DNA of 6,471 nucleotides from Planctomycetota bacterium (GTDB lineage: Bacteria; Planctomycetota; Planctomycetia; Pirellulales; Lacipirellulaceae): the NCBI GenBank assembly GCA_022615465.1, contig JAKEGR010000136.1:1-6471 (forward strand). The letters run 5' to 3'. Positions 1 to 5,940 of the stretch are shown piece by piece (position 1 is the stretch's first letter; each line of letters begins with the position of its first letter). The notes beneath the pieces are model-generated. The model ran no database searches. It saw only the letters and a program-made list of their open reading frames with translations, and was not told the DNA's origin. The position numbers and the translations under genes were made by a program.

Positions 1-127
1 CAAGCTGCCGTCGATTCTTGGCGACGACGTGCGGAAGCGACCTGGCCGGTGGTTCGACCAGTGTCTGACCGTCTTCTTGTGGTGCGCGGAGACGCCGGAA
101 CTCAGCCGCGTGTGCCATCAGCATCAT
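1..127 (-). CDS. Unrecognised protein, N-terminal fragment cut by the window edge
   Basis: The minus strand reads open for 42 codons from an ATG at 127 to the window edge, beginning MMLMAHAAEFRRLRAPQEDG and continuing through LVEPPARSLP to VAKNRRQL. An in-frame TAA lies three codons before the first ATG, so translation must start at 127, 124 or 118. The text looks like real protein: the segments RRLRAPQEDG and LVEPP, followed by a V-A-x-N-R-R-x-L helix, resemble the beginnings of conserved planctomycete proteins of unknown function. That resemblance is from memory and was not searched. The gene lies 72 bases downstream of the glycosyltransferase stop on the same strand, so co-transcription is plausible. 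No clear ribosome binding site is visible. The function is unknown, and the rest of the gene lies to the left of the window. Confidence 0.62.
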   Translation of the reverse strand, partial: MMLMAHAAEFRRLRAPQEDGQTLVEPPARSLPHVVAKNRRQL

Positions 128-199
128 CTTGCGTTATGCTCGTGATTTTCCGAAATTCGGTACGCCACCGTCAATCAGGTTTCGCGATGCGGCGAGACG

Positions 200-967
200 T
201 CAAGACACCTCACACCACCATTTGTCGGCGTCGGGAGCGAGGATCGCCTCGCTGGCTCCGCCTCGAGCCGCCGTCTCGATCGCCCGATCCATCACGCGAT
301 GGTAATACTCCAGTCGCTTGCGACCGTCGTCCAGACTGCCGCCGAAACTGCGCTCTTCTTCCAAATAAATCAGCGGCACGGGAACCTCGACGATCCGCAG
401 CCCCAAGTGAGCTGCTTGCACCCACAGTTCCAGGGGCATGCCGTAGCCCGGCTCCATCACGTTGAGTTGCGCTAGCGCCGCGCCGCGATAGGCCTTGAAG
501 CCACAAAAGGCATCGGTGAGCGACAGTCCCAAACGTTCGTTCAGTTCGCGAGTAATCTGCACATTGATTTGCCGTCGCTCGGCCGGTGCCTCGCCGGCCT
601 GGCCCTTGTCGGACAAGTAACGGCTGCCTGAAGCGATATCGGCATCGCAACAGGCGGTCACGAGTTGGCCGATACGCTGCGGCTCGTGCTGGCCGTCGCA
701 GTCGATCGTCACCAGCGCATCATACCGAAACCGCAGCGCGTAATCGAACGCCGTTTTCAACGCGGCGCCGTAACCGCGATTTCTCGGATGGCGCACGTAG
801 AAGATGTCGTCGCGCCGGGCCAACCGATCCGCGGTTCCGTCGGTCGAACCATCGTCGACCACCAGGACATCTCCGGCATAACGAACCACTTCGTCCAGCA
901 CCGCATCCACGTGCGACGCTTCGTTGTAAACTGGTAAGGCGGTCAGAAATCGAAGCGTCGGCATCAT
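200..967 (-). CDS. Family 2 glycosyltransferase, dolichyl-phosphate mannose synthase (DPM1)-like
   Basis: This is a GT-A fold glycosyltransferase, expected to move a sugar from a nucleotide donor to a lipid phosphate or another acceptor at the cytoplasmic face of the membrane. With the chosen start it has 255 residues. Motifs appear in family order: LPVYNE near residue 11, VVDDGSTDGT near 36, the metal-binding DxD in TIDCDGQH near 88, and the acceptor-side TDAFCGFKA near 151. The RNRGYGAALKTAF segment is also typical of DPM1-like enzymes. No C-terminal transmembrane helix follows, so it is the soluble, catalytic-domain-only form. The frame stays open upstream to a TTG at 1030, but homology-like sequence begins at MMPTLRFLTALPVYNE, so the ATG at 967 (or 964) is preferred; an ATG at 982 is the other option. 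It lies downstream of the nif3-like gene and upstream of the partial gene, all on one strand. Donor and acceptor cannot be told from sequence alone. Confidence 0.9.
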   Translation of the reverse strand: MMPTLRFLTALPVYNEASHVDAVLDEVVRYAGDVLVVDDGSTDGTADRLARRDDIFYVRHPRNRGYGAALKTAFDYALRFRYDALVTIDCDGQHEPQRIGQLVTACCDADIASGSRYLSDKGQAGEAPAERRQINVQITRELNERLGLSLTDAFCGFKAYRGAALAQLNVMEPGYGMPLELWVQAAHLGLRIVEVPVPLIYLEEERSFGGSLDDGRKRLEYYHRVMDRAIETAARGGASEAILAPDADKWWCEVS

Positions 968-1181
968 CACGGCAGGAACCATCCCAAGGTTGAGTTTCCA
1001 GTCTGGATGACCGCTATCTGCGGCCCCCAAACCCAGAGTAGAAACGGCCGCCCTGCCGTCTGTCTATTCTAGAAGGTGCCTTCGCAGGGTCAACCTGCGA
1101 TTCCAACGCTCGTGGCGTTCCTCGCAGCCGGGGTTCGATGCCGCGGTTCGCCGCCGGTAAGGCGTAGTGATTATGCGGGCA
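968..1181. other. Intergenic stretch between the nif3-like and glycosyltransferase genes
   Basis: This 214-base gap on the minus-strand run holds no convincing gene. Short open frames here have low-complexity, arginine-rich products with no family features. It contains a small hairpin (1082-1100) and a second, weaker one at 1105-1119 (AACGC, five-base loop, GCGTT). No T-tract follows either hairpin on either strand, so neither is a canonical intrinsic terminator. The glycosyltransferase may have its own promoter here, but I could not pick out convincing -35 and -10 boxes. If translation of the glycosyltransferase begins at the TTG at 1030, the gap shrinks to 151 bases. Confidence 0.6.
1082..1100. 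repeat. Short perfect hairpin between nif3-like and glycosyltransferase genes
   Basis: TCGCAGG at 1082-1088 and CCTGCGA at 1094-1100 form a perfect 7-bp stem around a 5-base loop (GTCAA). It lies 82 bases past the stop of the nif3-like gene and well before the glycosyltransferase start. Without a T-tract it could be a factor-dependent pause, an mRNA 3'-end stabiliser, or chance. Confidence 0.4.
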
Positions 1182-2003
1182 CTATACGACGGAAAGCGGG
1201 TCGCGCTCTCGCTGGCTCGCCCAAATCGCAAGTCCCGGAAACAACTCGGCCAATTCAACGGCCAGATGCTCCATCGCAAACCGCTCGCTGGCGTAATGGC
1301 CTGTGAGAATCATCGCCACGCCGGTCGCCTCGGCTTCAAGGCACGTGTGGAAATTCGCCTCGCCGGTCACCAGGCAGTCGCACGCTTTGGCCCGCGCTGA
1401 TTCGAGAAACGAGCCGCCGCTGCCGCACGCTACCGCAACTCGCCGCACCGCCTGGTTGTTCGCCCCGACAATGCGCACCTGGGTTATCGATAAGAAACGC
1501 TTCACGTGATTAGCCAACGCGTCGAGCGTCGTCGGCAGATCCAATGCGCCACAACGGCCGGCGCCCAGGCCCTCGCCGCTGCCCTGCCGGCTTGCGTACT
1601 CCGGAAACACCATCTCACTCATCGGTTCAACTTGTTTGAGTTGCAACGCTTCCGCCCAGCGCGCATTGATCCCTTCGCGGGCGGAATCAAACGCCGTATG
1701 TGCGCTGTAGACGGCTACGCGTGCTCCAATCAACTCCCACAATAAACGGCCGACGGTTGTGTCGGTGGTTAGTTGAGAGAGCGGCTGGAAGGGCAAGGGG
1801 TGGTGGACGACGACCATATCGGCCTGTCGCTCGACGGCCTCGGCCACGGTCGTTGGCGTCAGTGTCAGGCAAGTCATCACGCGCTCCGCCGCGCGGCCGC
1901 GGTCGCCAACCAACAGGCCCACGTTGTCCCAGTCCTCGGCCAGCGAGAGCGGAGCAATCCGTTCCAATTCGACAACGATATCATGGACGAGGGGCATGGG
2001 CAT
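1182..2003 (-). CDS. Nif3-like dinuclear metal-centre protein (YbgI/DUF34 family)
   Basis: This 273-residue protein belongs to the Nif3/YbgI family, which forms ring-shaped hexamers with a two-metal site in each subunit. Databases often label members 'GTP cyclohydrolase I type 2', but the physiological role is unsettled. The full metal-ligand set is visible: HHP at residues 67-69, HTAFD at 102-106 (H102, D106), and GHYASE at 235-240 (H236, E240). The N-terminal AEDWDNVGLLVG (22-33) and the GEANFH segment (214-219) are also family hallmarks. The length matches the short form without the inserted PII-like domain found in members of about 370 residues. The ATG at 2003 is the first start in frame; the ATG two codons later (1997) is equally possible. 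The gene begins 34 bases after the stop of the large upstream exported-protein gene on the same strand, consistent with one operon. The protein should be cytoplasmic, since it has no signal peptide. Confidence 0.93.
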   Translation of the reverse strand: MPMPLVHDIVVELERIAPLSLAEDWDNVGLLVGDRGRAAERVMTCLTLTPTTVAEAVERQADMVVVHHPLPFQPLSQLTTDTTVGRLLWELIGARVAVYSAHTAFDSAREGINARWAEALQLKQVEPMSEMVFPEYASRQGSGEGLGAGRCGALDLPTTLDALANHVKRFLSITQVRIVGANNQAVRRVAVACGSGGSFLESARAKACDCLVTGEANFHTCLEAEATGVAMILTGHYASERFAMEHLAVELAELFPGLAIWASQRERDPLSVV

Positions 2004-2037
2004 TGACAGTTTTGATTGCCGCCAAGCAACGCGGCAG

Positions 2038-5022
2038 CTAGCGATCTGAGTTCTTGGCTACGGTTCCACCCGTGTCCCCGTCCTCACGGTGCTGCGTCAA
2101 CGTCGCTGATGGCCGTATCACTTCCTTGGCATCTCCTGCCTCGGGCATCACATCCGGCTCTTTTCCCGAGTCGTCATCCGCCGCGTCGGTTTCTTCTGTC
2201 GCCGCCTTTTCGGTGGCCTCGAAGCGGTACTTGATCACCCGCGGGCCGTTGACTTCCTCCATTTCCAGCAACATCTCGTGGCCCACAAGCTCCTGGCCGT
2301 TGGGAAAACGGTATATTTTACGGTCCACGTTGGACCCCAGGCGATACACTTGGACACGCTGCCGACGATGCCCTCTAGCATACAGATTGCACTTGAAATC
2401 GGCGAGCCGCTCGGCTTGATTCGACATGGACTGCTCGACGATTAGCACACCGTCCTGATTCACGTGTGTCTTCACCTCCAACGCCAAATCGCTCGTGCCG
2501 ACCTCCATCTCACGATAAACGCTGAATTCGTACGGCTCATCGGCCTCGACTTGGAAGTCGACGCGGATCGGTTGCCGGCCAAACATGGCGTTCTTGAGTC
2601 GTATCTCGAAGGGAATCTCGATGCTTTCGTCGGCAGCCAGCCGAAACGTGCCGCGCGGCGGTTCAATAATCCAGCGATCGGGAGCAAACCCAAGCGGCCC
2701 GGCGGCTGGATCGGCAGTCGCCCCGTCTTGTCCCTCGCGTTTTTCTTGAGGAACAACAATCGTGAACGATCCCCCCACGCCTTGCGGGAAAAAATTGTGT
2801 ATCTTCAGGGAATTCGCATGAGGCAGCGAAAATACGCTGGGAATCTGACGCTCGCCAAAACCCATCGCCATCCGCCAACGCGTGATTCCCGCGTGCAGGC
2901 CGACAACATAGGTCGGAACCGGACCGACGCGGATGGTTTGTTCCTTGCCGGCTGGTTCGACCGTGACCGCCTTGCCCCAGATGTCAAACTGCTGAACCTG
3001 TTGGCCCAAGTAGAGCGATTCCTGGACAGGGTTCTTGTTCCACACGACCATCACGACCGGGCCATCGGAACGCACGAAGATCCGGTTTTCGCTGCCGCCC
3101 GGTAGCTGCAATTGCCCCAGGTACTGGCCGCCGCCAATCATGGCCGACGCGGCCCGCCAGGCCAGGAATAACTCGCCCGGCGTGCCGTCGGCGCGCATTA
3201 CCCCGTTCTCGTTGTTGAACGGTCGGGCGATGAAAATCCCGTCGGCCCCATGTTCCTTGGCGGCCACCAGCCGGCGTACAAACTCCGTTGCGCGCGCCTC
3301 CAGTGCGGGCGTGGTTGAGTCGGCCGCGTTCCTCCCAACTCGTGGCGGCTCCACGAGCACCCATCGCAGCGCCGAGTTGTCACGCGGCTTGGCCAGCAAC
3401 GCGATAAATTTGGCGTCCGTTGGCGGCGACTCCGTCGATAACTGTTGAAAGTCCCAGGTCACCTCACCACTTGCCGGATTGTCGCTTTCCCAATCCCACG
3501 CCAATCCAAGCTGTACTTCTTGACCGAAACGGAACAAGCGTGCCCGTAGTGCGCTGATCTGTTCCTTCAAATCCCGTAAGCCCATGAAACTCGTATCGTT
3601 GTCTCGCCCGAGTTGCCACCACCGCACTCGCAAGGCAAGCCGCGTCATTACTGGGTCCAGCAACGGCGACCAGAATGACGGATCCAGCGAGAACAGGTCT
3701 GCAGCCGCGGGACATCCATCAGGTCGTATTGCGAGTCCATCGATCGACACTCCGGGAGGCGGCCGGTCAATGACACCGACGACGTCGACATTCGACGCAC
3801 CGAGCAGCTCCACGAAGCGAATCAGTTCGTTTCCTCGTTCCGAATCGTTGGCCTCGAACCAGAGCGGCACTTTGGCCCAACTCACACCGGCGATCCGCAA
3901 CAGGCGAGCCATCGCCTGATAGTCGCGCAAATGATCTCCCTCGCCGAGCGTCCAACCGAAATCGCCCTGGCGTGGCATGTCGAGCGGCGGGACAACGGCC
4001 AGCCAGACGGTGCGGCTGTCCAATTCACGTTCGTCGTCGCTCTGACCTGCCTCCAAGGCCGAATCAAGCATCGTGATGACTACGTGGTACAGCCCATAGT
4101 CTGGAATATCCGGCTGCCATTCGGCCGACCCTTCATAGCCGGCGGGTGTACTGCCGCCGCCCTCCTTCGCGTCACCCCGTGTGTCTTCGACGATCAACCG
4201 ACCATTGAGGGGAAACCGGACGTCCTGCAGCTTGTTGGAGGACGCATCCAGCAGTTCAAAGCGGATCTCTGGGTTCTGCTCCGGAATCCCGGACAATTCG
4301 CACTTGATGGTAACGTCATTCAGATCGCTGTAAACATTGAACGGATTGTTCGTGGTTACCCGGATCCGTGGCAGGCGCGAGAGCCAAATCTCGTCAAACC
4401 AAATTCGAGCTTTCAGATCGGGCTTCTTGCCACGTTCCACGTGCGGCCGGATGACCGCTCGATGAATTCGCGGATCGCTTGGTTCCAACGCGGCCACCCG
4501 AATAAGCTGCCAGCCCAGGGTGTTCGAGACAGGCTCGCTTTCCGTTGTCTGCACCAATTGGTCCGACTTATCATAAAAATCAATCGCGATGCGGACCTCG
4601 CCATGATCGAGACCTTCCACTTTCAACTGCGTCTCCAGCACATAGCTGAATCGCGACATGACCGGAGTCGGCGGACTCGAAATCGAAGCCGAGGCGCCAT
4701 CCAAATCAATCTGCAAGCATTGCCCCCCAACCGCCGTTGGATCCGCCTGGATCGCGATTTGCACATAGTGCGGATACTTGACGCCCGTGTTGCGTACCCA
4801 ACGATCCGGCCAGCGATCGTAATTGAGATCCCAGGCTTCGTCGAACCCACATTGAAATACACCAACCGCGTCGGAATGTCGGGCATCGCTGGCAGCGGCC
4901 GCAACTGGTAAAATCGCTCCCAGCGCCACCGCGCAGGCCAGTGCGATCTCAGCGATGGACCGCAGGCCACAGCTCCAGGGACGGGAGCGAATGTCGGCAG
5001 TTGGGGGGGCAATGTCGCTCAT
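2038..5022 (-). CDS. Large exported multidomain protein with glycoside-hydrolase-like TIM barrel
   Basis: This 994-residue protein was not matched to a named family; the domains below are read from sequence patterns. Residues 1-44 look like a signal peptide: an arginine-containing n-region, a hydrophobic stretch at about 23-40, then AAAASDA as a likely cleavage region. Residues 54-216 resemble a carbohydrate-binding beta-sandwich (FDEAWDL, late WFDEIWLS). Residues 217-345 form a second beta-rich domain with a Gly-rich insert near 282-298. Residues 352-630 look like a clan GH-A-type (beta/alpha)8 barrel: FGWTLGEGDHL, then VRWWQLGRDND (466-476) where the acid/base strand is expected, WVLVEPP (554-560) where the nucleophile strand is expected, and GELFLAWRAASAMI. 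A C-terminal sandwich follows (to about 710), then a domain at about 730-845 resembling NEW3-type domains, another beta region, and a charged, acidic tail (about 936-994). The usual Asn-Glu pair is not seen in the barrel, so catalysis is uncertain. The ATG at 5022 is the only plausible start, because an in-frame TAG lies four codons upstream. It is the first gene of the minus-strand run. Role inferred: periplasmic or surface glycan binding or processing. Confidence 0.85.
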   Translation of the reverse strand: MSDIAPPTADIRSRPWSCGLRSIAEIALACAVALGAILPVAAAASDARHSDAVGVFQCGFDEAWDLNYDRWPDRWVRNTGVKYPHYVQIAIQADPTAVGGQCLQIDLDGASASISSPPTPVMSRFSYVLETQLKVEGLDHGEVRIAIDFYDKSDQLVQTTESEPVSNTLGWQLIRVAALEPSDPRIHRAVIRPHVERGKKPDLKARIWFDEIWLSRLPRIRVTTNNPFNVYSDLNDVTIKCELSGIPEQNPEIRFELLDASSNKLQDVRFPLNGRLIVEDTRGDAKEGGGSTPAGYEGSAEWQPDIPDYGLYHVVITMLDSALEAGQSDDERELDSRTVWLAVVPPLDMPRQGDFGWTLGEGDHLRDYQAMARLLRIAGVSWAKVPLWFEANDSERGNELIRFVELLGASNVDVVGVIDRPPPGVSIDGLAIRPDGCPAAADLFSLDPSFWSPLLDPVMTRLALRVRWWQLGRDNDTSFMGLRDLKEQISALRARLFRFGQEVQLGLAWDWESDNPASGEVTWDFQQLSTESPPTDAKFIALLAKPRDNSALRWVLVEPPRVGRNAADSTTPALEARATEFVRRLVAAKEHGADGIFIARPFNNENGVMRADGTPGELFLAWRAASAMIGGGQYLGQLQLPGGSENRIFVRSDGPVVMVVWNKNPVQESLYLGQQVQQFDIWGKAVTVEPAGKEQTIRVGPVPTYVVGLHAGITRWRMAMGFGERQIPSVFSLPHANSLKIHNFFPQGVGGSFTIVVPQEKREGQDGATADPAAGPLGFAPDRWIIEPPRGTFRLAADESIEIPFEIRLKNAMFGRQPIRVDFQVEADEPYEFSVYREMEVGTSDLALEVKTHVNQDGVLIVEQSMSNQAERLADFKCNLYARGHRRQRVQVYRLGSNVDRKIYRFPNGQELVGHEMLLEMEEVNGPRVIKYRFEATEKAATEETDAADDDSGKEPDVMPEAGDAKEVIRPSATLTQHREDGDTGGTVAKNSDR

Positions 5023-5118
5023 TGGGCAACTCTACCGTATACCTCGTCGCAGCACGGGTGATCGTTTCTGACTCCTTCGACCGCCGCCCGGATCGATCAC
5101 CTGACAGCCCTTAGAACC
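5023..5118. promoter_or_regulatory. Divergent intergenic spacer with 8-bp inverted repeat
   Basis: This 96-base spacer separates two divergent genes and must carry at least the 5' untranslated regions, and probably promoters, for both. GGTGATCG at 5057-5064 and CGATCACC at 5094-5101 form a perfect inverted repeat with a 29-base spacer; the right arm overlaps the palindrome GATCGATC (5091-5098). Such arms could be operator half-sites or could be chance. On the minus strand a TATACG sequence lies about 15 bases before the ATG at 5022 and could be a -10 element, though it is very close to the start codon and no good -35 box accompanies it. Neither gene has a clear Shine-Dalgarno sequence. Confidence 0.45.
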
Positions 5119-5919
5119 ATGACCAACGTCAAAATCGGCATTCAAACTCGCTGTCTACGGCAGCCGCTCCGTCAAGCGATCCAGACCGCCGCGCGCCTGG
5201 GGGCCGATGGAGTCGAAATCGACGTCCGCACGGAGTTGGTGCCGGCTGAAATGTCGCAGACTGGCCTCCGCCAGTTTCGCAAGCTGCTCGGCGACTTGAA
5301 CCTGCAAGTCTCGGCGGTCGCCTTTCCCACGCGGCACGGCTACGACTGGCCGGACCAACTCGACCGCCGCCTGCTGGCCACCCAGGCCGCAATGCGGTTC
5401 GCGCATGAACTGCGGGCCGACGTGGTGATCAACCGCGTGGGCCGCGTGCCAGAGAACGCCGAAGATCCGCGGTTCGGCCAACTTGTGGAGGTGCTCGACG
5501 GACTGGGCGCGTACGGCGCACGTGTCGGCGCGCGGTTGGCCGCCCAAACCGGCAGCGAAAGCCCGCAAACCCTCGCGCGGCTGATCCGCGCGCTGTCGGA
5601 TCAAACAATTGGCGTGAATTTGCACCCGGGCAGCCTGATTTCCAATGGCCATTCCCCGCTGGAGGCGGCCGCTGAATTGGGACGCTACGTGACCCACGTT
5701 CACGCCTGCGACGCAGTCCGTGATTTCTCGGCCGGCCGCGCCGTCGAAGTGGAACTTGGCCGCGGCACGGCGGATATCCCGGCGTTACTCGGACAACTCA
5801 CCGAGTTCGCCTATGGCGGTTGGGTCACGATCGAACGCCACGATGCCGCCGATCCACTGCGCGACATCGAAAACGCCGTGGCCTACCTCCGATCACTTCG
5901 ATCAGACCAGGCCCGTTGA
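5119..5919 (+). CDS. Xylose-isomerase-like TIM-barrel protein (sugar phosphate isomerase/epimerase family)
   Basis: This 266-residue protein has the fold of the AP-endonuclease-2/xylose-isomerase-like family, whose members interconvert sugars or cyclitols or cleave DNA using two or three divalent metals. Family landmarks appear in order: IQTRCLRQPLRQAI (8-21), GADGVEIDVR (28-37), a mid-barrel strand at AAQTGSES (141-148), IGVNLHPGSLISNG (164-177), THVHACD (192-198), the GRGTADIPALL loop (214-224) and GGWVTIER (233-240). Two positions that usually carry metal-binding acids differ: the expected Glu on the mid-barrel strand reads as Gln143 or Thr144, and the usual Asp of 'NLDPG' is His169. His193, His195, Asp198 and Glu239 are kept. 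It may therefore bind metal differently or have an unusual substrate. No signal peptide is seen, so it is cytoplasmic. The ATG at 5119 fits the family start, although no ribosome binding site is evident. It is divergent from the large exported-protein gene and convergent with the URO-D-like gene. The exact reaction is not assignable. Confidence 0.85.
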   Translation: MTNVKIGIQTRCLRQPLRQAIQTAARLGADGVEIDVRTELVPAEMSQTGLRQFRKLLGDLNLQVSAVAFPTRHGYDWPDQLDRRLLATQAAMRFAHELRADVVINRVGRVPENAEDPRFGQLVEVLDGLGAYGARVGARLAAQTGSESPQTLARLIRALSDQTIGVNLHPGSLISNGHSPLEAAAELGRYVTHVHACDAVRDFSAGRAVEVELGRGTADIPALLGQLTEFAYGGWVTIERHDAADPLRDIENAVAYLRSLRSDQAR

Positions 5920-5940
5920 GATTCGCTGCTCCGGCGCGGT

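Noticed and set aside
150..160. Short palindrome CCGAAATTCGG between the glycosyltransferase and the partial gene
   Set aside because: The arms are 5 bp around a single central base, too short to form a hairpin, and such sites are common by chance; there is no supporting promoter or terminator context.
49..465. Open frame of 138 codons on the plus strand at the left edge
   Set aside because: The product is low-complexity and rich in Arg, Pro and Ser. The minus strand over the same bases encodes the glycosyltransferase C-terminus and the partial conserved-looking protein.
1125..1150. tRNA-like T-arm (GGTTCGATGCC) in the gap after the nif3-like gene
   Set aside because: A GTTCGAT loop is present, but the flanking stem has a mismatch and no matching acceptor stem, D-arm or anticodon arm can be laid out upstream at tRNA spacing.
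2464..3105. Open frame of 213 codons on the plus strand
   Set aside because: It is antisense to the beta-sandwich domains of the 994-residue protein. No recognisable motif or start signal is present.
3931..4911. Open frame of 326 codons on the plus strand, antisense to the large exported-protein gene
   Set aside because: Its product shows no family motif and is rich in Arg, His and Ile in the way typical of antisense translation of GC-rich genes. The minus-strand frame has clear domain structure over the same bases.
5920..5940. Possible bidirectional terminator between the convergent genes
   Set aside because: The 21 bases contain no stable inverted repeat and no T-run on either strand.
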